Below are positions 11,281 to 22,203 of a DNA stretch of 64,000 bases, one piece after another. Numbering within the stretch: the first letter of the stretch is position 1; each line of letters starts with the position of its first letter. The DNA comes from Combretum micranthum. Taxonomy: Eukaryota; Streptophyta; Magnoliopsida; Myrtales; Combretaceae. The stretch lies in NCBI GenBank assembly GCA_024138025.1, contig JAMXBD010000024.1, positions 2,480,001 to 2,544,000 of the forward strand, in the 5' to 3' direction. Under the pieces are notes generated by a model. The model saw only the letters and a program-made list of their open reading frames with translations, made no database searches and was not told the DNA's origin. A program made the translations under genes and the position numbers.

Positions 11281-11293
11281 AAGGAGGGGAGAA
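11281..11293 (+). other. Polypurine tract, element A
   Basis: AAGGAGGGGAGAA directly abuts the 3' LTR start TGAAAT at 11294. This is the expected primer for plus-strand DNA synthesis. Confidence 0.9.
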
Positions 11294-12296
11294 TGAAATA
11301 GCCATGAATTCCTAATTTTAATTTTATGAGTGAGTTAGTAAAATTTTGTATATATATATATATGTTGATAGTGAATTTAATTTTGATGAATTATATGTTA
11401 TATGATTGTGTTGGATTAATTAGATATGTTAGATTAATTATATGTTTATTTTATAAAATATTAATATGTCTTAGGATGAGTTTTGAATGTTTAGAATGAA
11501 TAAATGCATGTTGAAATGTGTTTAGAGTAGCAGAAAATAGAGAACAAAACAAAGTCATTAAGCCTTCTTGATTAGCTTAAGCCAAAGTCATTAATTAACC
11601 TTAAAACAAAACCATTAAAGTCTCATTAAAGCTCTTTTAATCTCCAAATGCCACCTGCCCTCTCTCTTTATGCCTTAAAGCCTAAAAGATAAACATAACC
11701 TTACCTTATAAAAAAAAAAAAAAAAAAAATTCGTCCAAAATCTGCCCTCATTCACAAACACTCCCAAATTTGCCCTAACACCCTCTTCTTCTTCTCAAAA
11801 AGCCTCCCAAGGTGATCCTAGGTTGGAGAAGTAAATTTCTACATCAACCATCACCAAAAGGTTGCTTTAGAGCCCTTAAACCGAGCAAAGAACTCCAAGA
11901 GGTAAGTTGTAATCTGTTTTCTTTTCTATGTGTATATATGTGTTTTGATGAGTTGTTGCTTAATTTTGAAATTCTTGTAGCATGGTTGATATATGAAGTG
12001 CAATAGGATTAAATATGTTAGTTTAACTTGCTTAGAGTGGGGTTTGAGGAGTTGGTGATGGCTGATGGTTGTTTGATTGAGTGAAGTTGGGATTTGTGGA
12101 TTTTTGGTGAAGTAATTGTTGGATGATGGATAGAATGGATTGATAGATGTTTTGAGATGTTGATTGATTCATATAGGTGATAAATGATCACATAATAAGC
12201 TTTAGGAAACTTTGGAAGGGGTAAAAGAAGTTTAAGAAGTATAAAAATGGATTTTGAAAACAAAGGAAATTCGTAACATGTACCAGGGGAATTATC

Positions 12297-12417
12297 ACGG
12301 GCGAACAAAGGGGCTGTATATAAGCTGTCCTTCATTTTTGACAAATCACGGGCGAACAAAGGGGCTGTATTTAAGCTGTTCGTCACTTTTAAAAAATCAC
12401 GGGCGAACGCTGGGGCG
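12297..12417 (+). repeat. 51-bp tandem repeat in 3' LTR
   Basis: Second copy of the ATCACGGGCGAAC repeat, with the same unit order as in the 5' LTR and one A fewer before the third unit. Confidence 0.85.
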
Positions 12418-13706
12418 TGATCCATCCCCTGCAGCTTGACATGTTTTCGTATTTTAGCCATAACTTTTTCATCCGATCTCCGATTGAGGTGATTCAAGTT
12501 GCATTGGAAAGATAAGAGATAGATCTACAACTTTCATGTTTTACGTTTTTACAAATTCGAAAAGTATCAGTGCTTAAATTTTATATCTTTCCAACTGATA
12601 CATTTTCCAAGCAAAGCTAAAAACTTGTTTTTGATAGTTTTATGTGTATTTGCTTTACCAAATGGATATATTTGATCTAAAATGAGATAGATATATGATA
12701 ATTGATGTTATAGTGATTAAGTGATATAAGTTAGCATGATTTAAATATATTTATAGATTTAACAAATTAATGAATTTTCATGAGTGATAAGCTAAAACTA
12801 GTTATGTTATATATATGATTTCCTTTACTTATTTTAAAATCTCGTGATGATTTATTTGAATTTCTTTGGATGATAATGTATGAGATTGGTTGATATTGAG
12901 CTTGAACTAAGTGTGAAATTGTAATAATTTTGTTGAACAGTATTTGATTATCGCTCGGCCATCCTATTAACTCCCGAGCTAATACAGGTACGCAGTGACT
13001 TGCTTGTCTTTGTTAGGATAGGCATTCATAAAACTTAATTATATAAAAAGGAAAACTTAAAATGTGATTGTTGCTTGTGCTTTATGCCGTTTAAATCCAA
13101 TTCCTTCCCAGGGTGGCTTTCATGCCTAGGGTCGCCCCCTCACAGTTTAAGTGAGCCTGGGGTGGAAGTTGGTATCTGGTTCGGGGAGCGGCACCTTGCT
13201 CGGTTCGAGCACGGTAGTTCTTAGGCGCTTGAACCGTCCTAGTCATTTGATATGACTTTCAACAAGGGGTTCAGCGGGTAGTCGACGGGGTTATATGGAT
13301 CGGTGAAAATTTATTTAAAACTTGGAGGGAAATACCATATTCTAGTTCAAACGTTTATGGGAACGGGTTGAACTAGACTTATGTTACGGACTGAGTTTGA
13401 ATAAAGTTAAGTAACGGTCAATAACCTTGGAGGAAGCTACTTTACTTTTGACTTAACGATATCTAGGATGGTATGAGTCCCCGAACAACTCATATCAACC
13501 CCCTGAGCGTCTACGTGTTACTCAGGTCCCCTCGCTATTCCCTGTTATCCGGAGTTTGAATACTCCTGTGTTGTTTTACTAATTAAAGCTTAAAGAATAA
13601 TTGAATGGATGTTGCATCTTGCATTTAGCCTAAGCTCGTGTGTATCACTTCGCCTTTGTTTTCGTTACTGTGTACTGGGCCTCTGGCTCACTCTTTTAAC
13701 ATTTCA

Positions 13707-13787
13707 GGTGATGCTATTGATGAGTCCTATGCGAGCATGGGGTATGGCTCCGATTTTGAGGACTTCTTGGACGAGTTTGAGGACTAG
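13707..13787 (+). CDS. Possible acidic mini-ORF end, LTR A 3' copy
   Basis: Identical to the 5' LTR copy at 5855-5935: 27 codons from the predicted acceptor to TAG. Reported for completeness; it would be transcribed only if the 3' LTR promoter is active. Confidence 0.25.
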   Translation, partial: GDAIDESYASMGYGSDFEDFLDEFED

Positions 13788-14130
13788 AGACGACCATGGA
13801 CTGGATGGAACCATTCTTTTGTAATAGATTAAATAGTTAGTGAGAATGGATGGTTGCAAAGCTTTGCTAAACTTTATATTTTATAATTTTGCTTAAGGCT
13901 CGTAAGAAGCCTGTGGATGTAATATGTGTATATGTATATCTAGTTTGATATACCTTTGAGTGATGATGTGCATATATGAAACTATGTTTTGGAAAAGCTA
14001 CTAAGTAACTATTTTTCAAAACGATTTATTCTTTGGGATTAGGCGAACAATTCTTCAAACACTCCTTTTCAGACAACCTTGCATATAATTCTGCAGATTA
14101 TATGCGGTTGGGGAACTGCTATTACTTATT

Positions 14131-15225
14131 CAATGTTTTGCACGAAATTTTTCCTATAAATAGGGGGTCTTCCCCTCACTTTCAGAATCATCCAAGTATC
14201 CAACAATCCAATCATCCATTCCACAATCCAAGTAGCTCTAGAATATTTAGAATTAGGCACTTCATAAGAGTTTTTGAAGAGATATTTGAAGTTATTCAAG
14301 ATTTGCAAGTGAAGCATTAGTATTTTGAATTGGTGATTTCTACTCTTATTCTTTTTATGCAATTCATTTACGTGAATATTCTGATCATAATGAAATCATT
14401 TGCAATTTCTTATTTGATTGTTGAATCATCATCCATGAGTAGCTAAACTCTTTTTGTGGGAAGTTGATGAAGCTTTAAACATGCTAAAATGATTTTTGAA
14501 TCCATGTTATGAGATATTTAGAATCTTGAAATATTCATATTGAATTCTGATTATTCATCATGTTTTTGGTGTATAAGAATTCTAATAACTCGGAAGGGAA
14601 ATTAGGGTTCATATAAATTCATAAATTAAGATTAAATTGCAATTGCAGAAGCGGCGTAGTTTAATCTATTTTAGAAATTGTCCAAGAATATTAATGCAAT
14701 GTTTTATGTTAATTTCTCACTAAGGAATTAGGAGATTTTTAATATAAAGTATTAGTCAATTATAGAATCGGGAGATTTATAATTGTAATTTTGATTCCAC
14801 TAATGATTTATTTAACGGAAGTTGTTGAATTGTTTTGTGGTTTAGAAGGTTTTCAAACTTTGTTTTTAAATCTTGATAATTTCTTATGAATGTTCATGAA
14901 TCTAATTATCATTATAACATGAGTTCAAGTTGATTGGCAATAGTTTAAAGTGGATTCTGCTCCTTCCCACATTTTTCACCATATCCCTCTCTTTAAAAAG
15001 CTCATTGCATTCATATAGATAATTAGTTAGATAAGATAGTTTAACTTAATCATCTCTAAAAAATCAATTGCCTAGATATTAGTATTAGTTGATAATTGTC
15101 TAGTAGTTAGTAAATTCTCGTGGGATCGACACTTTATTCATGCTATATTACAATAGAAGACATAGCACACTTGCTAGAAATATGCTTTAAAATTCAATAC
15201 TAAAGACATCACCATCAAGTTTTCT
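14131..15225 (+). mobile_element. Tat-like LTR J, promoter and U5 segment
   Basis: Continues the LTR begun at 3066. CCTATAAATAGGGGG at about 14152-14166 is a good TATA box. The segment ends with CTCGTGGGATCGACACTTTA and CACTTGCTAGAAATATGC, the U5 tail shared in reverse orientation by H1 and H2. The CAAGG duplication follows at 15226-15230. The short frame at 14033-14320 crosses the A/J junction and is not a gene. Confidence 0.6.
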
Positions 15226-15560
15226 CAAGGTAAGCCTAAATCTTCTATGTTGATATTCAGAGCTACATCCCCTTGCACCTATTGCCTTTGACCTCGACCA
15301 CTACCTCTAGCCCTATAATATTCATTGCTTTGGGCATTATACATGAAATGCATTTTTTATTGTATGTTGACTTTTTTGAATTTTCCCTTCACACACGTGT
15401 AGCATTACCCGCAAACATCAAATTTGCACCAGGTAAGAAGAGATGTGATCAACCTTCCATATGCCAAATGAGTACTTCTCCCGAGTACCCATTAGAGGAT
15501 TCATACCACCACGTAACCGACGTCTAACACGTATTGCTGCATGGTTGCATCTATCACGAA
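15226..15560 (-). pseudogene. Retrotransposon gag relic, upstream part
   Basis: Minus strand carries Gly/Arg-rich YYRARGSGRGQRQ followed by a stop, then a short frame ending GLP that joins WHDEL on the far side of J when one CAAGG copy is removed. Further upstream a reading RRRLRGGMNPLMGTREKY can be seen. The full family assignment is uncertain; a zinc knuckle was not found. Confidence 0.4.
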
Positions 15561-15650
15561 AACATCATCAATAGTCAAGTTGTTTATGTTCCTTTTTAGG
15601 CAAATGCTATAGGATACCACATGATGTATGACTCGACAGATTAGAGTGAG

Positions 15651-17355
15651 GTCGATATATTTATTTTAGTATATGTTTTATAGGGTAAATTATGTATATT
15701 ATACAAATTATTGTAAGATTTGGTACCCTACTTGATTAATTTTCTATTTTGAAAGCATGATGAGGATAAAAGAACTTTAGAGTAAAAATTAATCAAGTAA
15801 TATCAAATTTGAAGTAAAAGTGAAGAAATTGACAAGAAATTATGAAGAGCACAAGGAGACAAAATTTTGTGTGTCAACTATGCTTTCAATTGGGAGAATT
15901 ACAAAGAAGAATCAAAGAACAGAGAAGCACGGTCATTATCATATCCCGTGCTCAAGCCATGTATCTAGAAAAATAAGAGAAGAAAGGAGCCATACTTTGT
16001 AGTTGCTTTGGAAGAATGTTAGAGAAACAAAATAGCTAGAACTACAAGAAATTAGTGTATCCCGTGCATATATTGTGCTCATGGATAAAGAAGAAGAAAA
16101 TGAGCTCTTAAGTGAACCGTGCTTCTATGAATTATTTTGGTAGAATGCAACAAAGAGGAGCACGACTGCATATGATTAACCATGCTTTCTTGTGTAATTT
16201 GGGAATAAATGCTGCAAGGAAAACAGTCAGAAACATGGAATGATACAGGCAACCGTGTTTGGCCCGTGCTATCATGAGATGAGGAGAATGTTAGAATCCA
16301 ATGAAGCATGACAGAATACTTTGTCTTGTGCTTTGGTCTTGTTTGCTGTGTGACTCAGTTAATTGTTTTAAAATCCTAGGAACTTATGTTTATCTAATCC
16401 TAGGGATTTAACCAACATTTAACTACTGTAACTAGGAGTCTAGAGTTCAGGAAGAGAGAGGAACTTTAATAGATAATTTCATACTAATTTAAAGATATAT
16501 TTTAGCAATCAAAACAAAGTTCTTCAAGATTGGAGAAGTTGATTAAGATTCTGTCAAGATCAATTCAAGATTATTTAGTAAGGTGTATTCTTTCCATCTT
16601 GTGCTTAATTGTAATAGTTGCTTACTGTTGTAATAGTTTAGCGATGGAAGAGTAGATCTATTTCATCTGAATAGTAAATTAAACCTAAGATATTACTATG
16701 TCATGCACTTAATTGAATTTAATGGAAGTTTATGTTCTTTTTTAGTCTAATTACGTGTTCTTAATTGATATATGAATAGTATTATGGGATATTATTTCTA
16801 TAGCTGATTTCATGTATGTTAATTAAAAGATTGCATGTATGAATAGATAAACGTAATTACAAGAACTTGTTTGGGTTACTAGAGACAGAACTACAAGAGC
16901 TTTCTGATCTAATTGATTATAAAAGGATTCATAGATCTATAATGCGATTCTTAGATTGTTACTAGTTAGAAGAGATTTTAATAGGTGGATCTGAGAATTA
17001 GTGACTAATAATCTCGAGAGAGATATTAATCTCATATAGGAATCTTACGGTTCAAAAATTGACATAAACAACATTGATATTATTATCAGATGTTGAGCAT
17101 ACTAATATTTTTAAGGGAAGATTTGTTGTTTGGATGAGTTAAGTAATATTGAATTCTATATCTTGTTGACTATTTGTTTTGAAGTCTCTTAAAAATAAGT
17201 TTTAATCAAATTTTCTTGATAGTAATTAGACTGATTTAATGATTTGAAGTAGATAATAGGGAATTAAGTCAATTCTAATAGATTTTTCTGATCCCTGAGG
17301 GACGATATCTATTCTTATTCAACTATACCGATGTGCCTAAAAACCTAGACACAGT
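15651..17355 (+). mobile_element. LTR fragment F (Tat/Athila-like)
   Basis: No coding potential. The far end reads GATCCCTGAGGGACGATATC near 17290-17310, similar in place and style to the GTGGGATCGACAC tail of LTR J, so this is read as the 3' part of a related LTR in plus orientation. The start is uncertain. It contains the CCGTGCT island described next. No target duplication identified; 15561-15650 shows nothing I can name. Confidence 0.4.
15925..16330. repeat. CCGTGCT / AGCACGG motif island
   Basis: CCGTGC and its complement GCACGG recur at about 15927, 15946, 16061, 16117 and 16267, with decayed relatives (GCACGACTG, CCATGCT, CCGTGTT). Spacing is irregular and orientation varies. It resembles the GCCGGC islands in style but uses a different word. 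Confidence 0.6.
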
Positions 17356-17486
17356 GATCTCAAATGGGCACGCAGCAGATCTCACAAATCGAATGATGAG
17401 ACAAAATAAAAAATGCTATTTTTATATGGTTTTTGTGTTTAGAATACAAGAAATTAAAAGATATGATCGACGTTGAAAAGGATATG

Positions 17487-18060
17487 ATGCACCAAATCAA
17501 CTCGAAATACACAAACCCTAGGTCGATATGACTCACGAAATAGGGATCACGATTTGTTCACCACAATCTATAAATAGATTGATAAGAACGGGTTGTTCGC
17601 CACGATCACAAGGATCGATAAGAACGGGATCTTGTTACAATCAAATAATTGATTGATAAGAGAAAATTCTCACTAGGGTTTCAATAACATCCAAAAACTG
17701 ATGGGTCTTAATACAAAGGGGGTATTTATAATAGTTCCCCAAAAGACCTAATTAATGACAATAATGACTAAAAAGATAATAAAGACTAGTAACTATGAAA
17801 ATAAGAACTTAATTAATTACAAAAGGACTAATTACTAAATAAGATAATAAGACTAATAGATATGACAAAAGACTTTCTATATCTAATTATCTTAATATGA
17901 AAGGAATATATTGACATTAAAGACTAATAAATAAGAAATTAAAGACTAATAAAGACTAAGACTAAAAACTAAAATACATCATGACATTAGGAGAAGGCTG
18001 TTGGCCTTTCATCTACTTCAACTGCTGCATATCAATTAATGGTAAATTGATGCACATCAT
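17487..18060 (-). repeat. LTR-like repeat, copy 1
   Basis: Shares with 19553-20030 the series TGATATGAC, a GTTGTTYGCCAC-type word and ATTGATAAGAAC. Two sub-repeats of the latter pair occur at about 17553-17632. The minus strand carries TATAAATACCCCC at about 17730, a plausible promoter, so the element reads leftwards. Ends were not located. Confidence 0.4.
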
Positions 18061-18191
18061 ATACCGTCAAGATAGGTATACTCGCCTAAATTTGGTTGAA
18101 TTAAAAGGTTTGAATAGAATATATATTGATTAATCAACCAATTAATCAGAGGTCATTTTGACCGATATGCTTAAGTTGGCTAATAGAAAAT

Positions 18192-18755
18192 TTACCTCCA
18201 CAAAACAGGAGCACCACATATTCGAAGGAATGAGTTCTTCATATCCCAATCGCTACCATCTACCCTTTCAACTCCATTGGGTATGTATAGTAGATGATTG
18301 ATAGTAATAGGCGTGATGCGGATCACGGTGTTAAACATAAAAGTTGTGACCGCTGAGTCATTGAACTGCTTGGTTTCAATCCATAGAGTGATAGATTCAT
18401 CCTTCACGAGTTCTTTGGTAGTGGCGTTCGAGTAAAACACTCGAACAATGTCAGGATAGACGATATTGGGAAACTAGAACAATGGCAGTAATCCAGTGGC
18501 AGCAAAGGTACTATTGAAGTCATAGATTTCATTCAACGAATCCCATTTACAATCTTTCCCCATTAATATAGCTTGTCAATAGAACTTATTTTTGAACCTT
18601 TCCCTCATATGGACTTTTGGAAAGTGCACATCGAAAGGATGGGGAGGGGATGTTGGCAGACTAAGGGAAAGTGATGGAGTAGGGAGATAAAAGCAGCGTC
18701 TAGCTTGTTTCTTGCCACGTCCTTGTTGACGTGATGATTCACCAGCACCTTCCAT
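18192..18755 (-). pseudogene. 'Plant putative transposon protein' domain relic
   Basis: From ATG at 18755 (MEGAGESSRQQGRGKKQ) to a stop at 18192 is 188 codons in one frame with two internal stops (TGA after KNKFY, TAG after LLPLF). The core reads YPDIVRVFYSNATTKE, TLWIETKQFNDSAV and ITPITINHLLYIPNG. This matches the style of the plant domain found beside Tat/Athila and some DNA elements (often labelled putative plant transposon protein). A TATAAATAG sequence precedes the ATG on the minus strand (about 18758-18766). Function of the family is unknown, and this copy is dead. Confidence 0.55.
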
Positions 18756-18839
18756 TCTATTTATAATACTTTAAAGACTAAAAATGAACAAATGAGTGTT
18801 TTTTTTTTTTTTTGTTGCAAAAGAGGAGAGAACATGAGG

Positions 18840-19220
18840 AGAGTGATATATTAAAGTGCTTATGTTGGAGCCCAACGAGAGCACATTGGACATGAACGTG
18901 GCTACGTTGGTGCCCAATGTTTAAAAAAAATGAACATTAAGGTCTAATGTGCTCACGTTTATGACTAAGTGTGCACGTTGGCTCCCAACGTTAAAAAAAA
19001 ATATGAACATTGGGCATCATTGTTCCAAAGGGCACATGTTAAGCTTTGAAATGGGCACGTTGGTGTCCAAGATTTAGGGAAAAAAAATTTATGCCCACTT
19101 TAGTATATCAAAGTGCATACTTTTAAATTTCCACCTAACATGGAAATGGAGCGGGAAACCAATGTGCATGCTTTCATGTGACAAAGCAGTCACGTCGGTT
19201 GACTATAATTTGAAAAAAAA
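18840..19220. repeat. CACGTTGGTGCCCAACG motif island
   Basis: Variants of CACGTTGG and GCCCAACG recur about every 40-80 bases in both orientations (for example near 18867, 18901, 18976, 19048). AT-rich, A-tract-bearing DNA lies between them. GTTGG...CCAAC half-sites make local palindromes. Probably the U3 of another LTR. I see nothing else between 19221 and 19544. Confidence 0.55.
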
Positions 19221-19552
19221 AAACAAAGTAAGATCAATGTGGCCATGTTGATATTTGATTATATATAAAGTTCCAATCATTTTGTTCAAATTGCGCCGAC
19301 GGTCAATTTTTCAGCTTACAAGTGTTTCTAACTAACATTTTCTACTAGTTATCTACAAGCGTGTTAATCCTTTACCCGTTTTTAATTTATACATCCTTGA
19401 TACTTTCTCACTTTTTGTTTATGATACATACTAGAAATGATTCGAAGTGTCACAGGCTTTGAAACTTGATTTGCAATGGAGAATAAAGATATGAACGGTG
19501 TTATTAATGAATATTATGCACCAATAATAACTTAAGCTACACTCTCTGTTTC

Positions 19553-20030
19553 ACTTGATATGACGCACAAGAAAGATGGAGTGGTTGTTTGCCACAATCA
19601 CAAAGGATTGATAAGAACTCAATGTTTTGCTCTCAAATTAAGGGCAAATATAAAGGAGGTTTAATAATAATATCTTAGTTAGGGTTTACAACATAAGATT
19701 GGATATTTATATAACCTCTCATTAATGGCAAACTTGTAAATAATACAACTAAATAAAAGGGAAATTCGTTCAAAATACATCACAATGTTCATGCCCGTGA
19801 TCACGAATGTTATCTCCAATACAGATCCCATCATGGCTATTTTATATGCCGTGATCTCGTCTGAGCCAAACATCTAACGGTAATATAGGCTTGATTACGA
19901 GTGTTATTCAAGATAATGCCCTAGTCACGGGTGTGATGTCGCCCTCGATATACTTTGTGCCCTCCTTGACTAATTACGGCCAGGATCATGCCCGTAATTG
20001 GTGAGTCTTTTCTCCTCGTTCACAATTTCC
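19553..20030 (-). repeat. LTR-like repeat, copy 2, with CACGGG island
   Basis: Diverged relative of 17487-18060 in the same orientation. From 19785 to 20003 it carries ATCACG, CACGGG and GCCCGTGATCACG-type words in both orientations. The ATCACGGGC core is also the head of the tandem unit in LTR A. Together with copy 1 it flanks the transposon-protein relic, so the two could be LTRs of one small element. 20031-20200 holds nothing I recognise. Confidence 0.4.
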
Positions 20031-20210
20031 TCTAATCTTCAAAAATTAATTGATGTCCATTGGAGTGATGTATTCTAAAGCCATATGAAATCATACTCAT
20101 TTAGTAAGTTCATTTGAAAATCCTTAAAGCTAAGTTTTGTTATCCCTTAGCTGTAGCTCTTGTAATCAGTCCTACTGGAAGTTGATCCCTATTAGTTTAC
20201 ATTTAATATG

Positions 20211-21396
20211 GAAGGAAATAACAACAACTAAGACAATTTTCCTAACTTTAAGGAGTTTGATGACTCGTGGATTTTGGAAACACTACACAGGGTTTCACCA
20301 CTTTAATGATACAGATAGGGAACCTTGAATATGCAGCACCTATGTCTTTACCATCGATTCTGGTATATATTCTCAGATAAGAAGCAGATGGAGTGGGGTA
20401 TTTATAATCTCCACCAATAGTCACACAACCACCTTCCATGGCCAATGGGAGTGATGGAGGGGTAACTTTTGTTTGCATTTAAACTTTTTTTTATCATTAA
20501 TAATAATTAATTGTAATTATTTTCTATTTGTAGATGACAACTTTCTCCTCGACCGAAGAATCATTCCTAACATAGAGTAAAAATGACTTTGCCATGACCA
20601 GCGATTCTTCGAGACATCTTAAGAAGAAGACAACATCGATCTGGAAGTATTTTATAGAAACTGAAGAATCTACTTCAAATGGAGAACCTATTAAATATGT
20701 TGTTTGTCAAACTTACGATAATAATTTGTCATCTAAGTCCTGCAATGGCACGAGACAATTGAAACAACACATAGAAGCATACGTGTCCAAAGGGCATGTT
20801 ATGGTAGAGGACCCACGAATGACAACAACTCCCAAACTGAGTATATTGATCTTATAACATGGCAATTCAATTAGCAAGATGAGCAAGATCAGCTAGTGGA
20901 ATGCATGGCAGCTATAGATATATAATTCCATGTAATCGGTCATGAAAAATTTCACAGTTGGAGTATGGGAGCCATGCAACCCCTATATTGACATGTGGGT
21001 CAATAAACATTAAAAAATGACACGATAAGCATCTTTAAGAAAAAAGGCGCGAAGCTCTGAAGGAGGTTTTGTCAAACCTTCCTTCTAGATATAATCCTCT
21101 AAAATAATTTATTGTTCATGTAATTTTTTAAATCATACACTAATTTACGATATTTACTTTCGGTTTAAATAATGCACTCGATTTTGCTTGTGTATTGTCT
21201 CCCTCACCTTAAACATGTTGAAATCTCCCATCAATGATGTATAGTCTAGCTATATATATATAATTACTTATTGGATAGATGAATAGTAGTTAATCTAAAA
21301 GTAGATTATTGCTTTCAAGCTATTCTAGGAGAGACAAACCGGCTAGGCAATAGCAAATAACATCCTGGAAATCATCCAGTCATATGGTATGCAGAC
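20211..21396 (+). pseudogene. hAT transposase, N-terminal part with BED zinc finger
   Basis: A first coding piece may begin at 20211 (MEGNNNN, stop, then NFPNFKEFDDSWILETLHR). An intron-like gap ending TATTTGTAG at about 20534 leads to 20594-20857. There the protein reads a BED finger: TSIWKYFIE, IKYVVCQTYDNN and NGTRQLKQHIEA, with Cys and His in the expected order. Past 20860 the frame is broken, but fragments such as ITYWIDE and ILEIIQSYGMQT match the start of the hAT catalytic region. The gene is cut at 21396 by element B; its continuation is at 33818. Confidence 0.75.
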
Positions 21397-22203
21397 TGTA
21401 AATCCCCAAAATTTTTAGATCCAAATTAAAGACCTAAATCCTAATCGGAAGTCAAACGGATTCTTAAGTCAAACAAAACCCTAGTTTACCGTAACCGTTT
21501 AACTCCGGCATTGCCGTTTTCTCAAGCCCTAGAAAACGAAGTTGGAAAAATTAGTTGTAATAATTCGTAATAGTTATAGGTTTTATAAAATATCTGTTTT
21601 TCAAAATTCGAGTGTCCTTTGAATCCGATCGGACATGATTCTTGAAAGACGTGTCCGGAAGCCCGGAATAGGAAAAATATTCCGAATATACCGTTAGACT
21701 CGTAAAAATATGAGATTTCCAAAAATATCAATTTCATAATTTTTCGGTAGCTAGAAATATCAGATATCGCTTTTATACGCGTATTTTCTTACTATCGGTA
21801 TTTAATTGTCATGTCTACTTTTACATTACACTATTTTCTATTCTACACTATTCATCTATCTCTACTTTTTCTTACAACCTATTCTTACAACCATACACCT
21901 ATTTCTTACACATTTTCATTTCCAATACAATTTCACATCTTTCATTTCTTACTTTTAATTAACAAAATAACAAAAAAATAAATTTTCCCCTCTCTTCCTA
22001 AATAGCGCCGGCCACCCCCTCATGCATCATCTATTTTGTTTTCATTATTTAATTAACACAAATTATCTCCCACATTTTCCTATAAATACCCTTCATACCT
22101 TCACTTCTTTCACACTCTTCTTCTCTAAAGTTACTCTACAAAAATTTCTCTCCAATTCTCTCAAGAGTTCTTTCAAGAAGTCTCTTAGTTTAGCTTCCTT
22201 TAG

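Larger units (their letters stand above)
3442..14130 (+). mobile_element. Element A: Ty3/gypsy chromovirus (Tekay/Del-like), near complete
   Basis: Order: 5' LTR, initiator-Met primer site, gag with zinc knuckle, protease, reverse transcriptase, RNase H, integrase, chromodomain, polypurine tract, 3' LTR. Integrase after RT puts it in Ty3/gypsy, and the C-terminal chromodomain makes it a chromovirus; LTRs of nearly 2.9 kb suggest the Tekay/Del clade. The two LTRs are almost identical, so insertion was recent, yet the coding region carries several one-base frameshifts. The 3' LTR lacks its last ~30 bases. It sits inside Tat-like LTR J. Confidence 0.93.
11294..14130 (+). repeat. Element A 3' LTR, truncated at its end
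   Basis: Matches the 5' LTR almost base for base to ATTACTTATT at 14130, then stops. The last ~30 bases of the 5' copy (through TCCTTACA) are missing. The next sequence is the promoter-proximal part of LTR J. No target duplication remains on this side, so a small deletion at the junction is likely. Confidence 0.93.
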
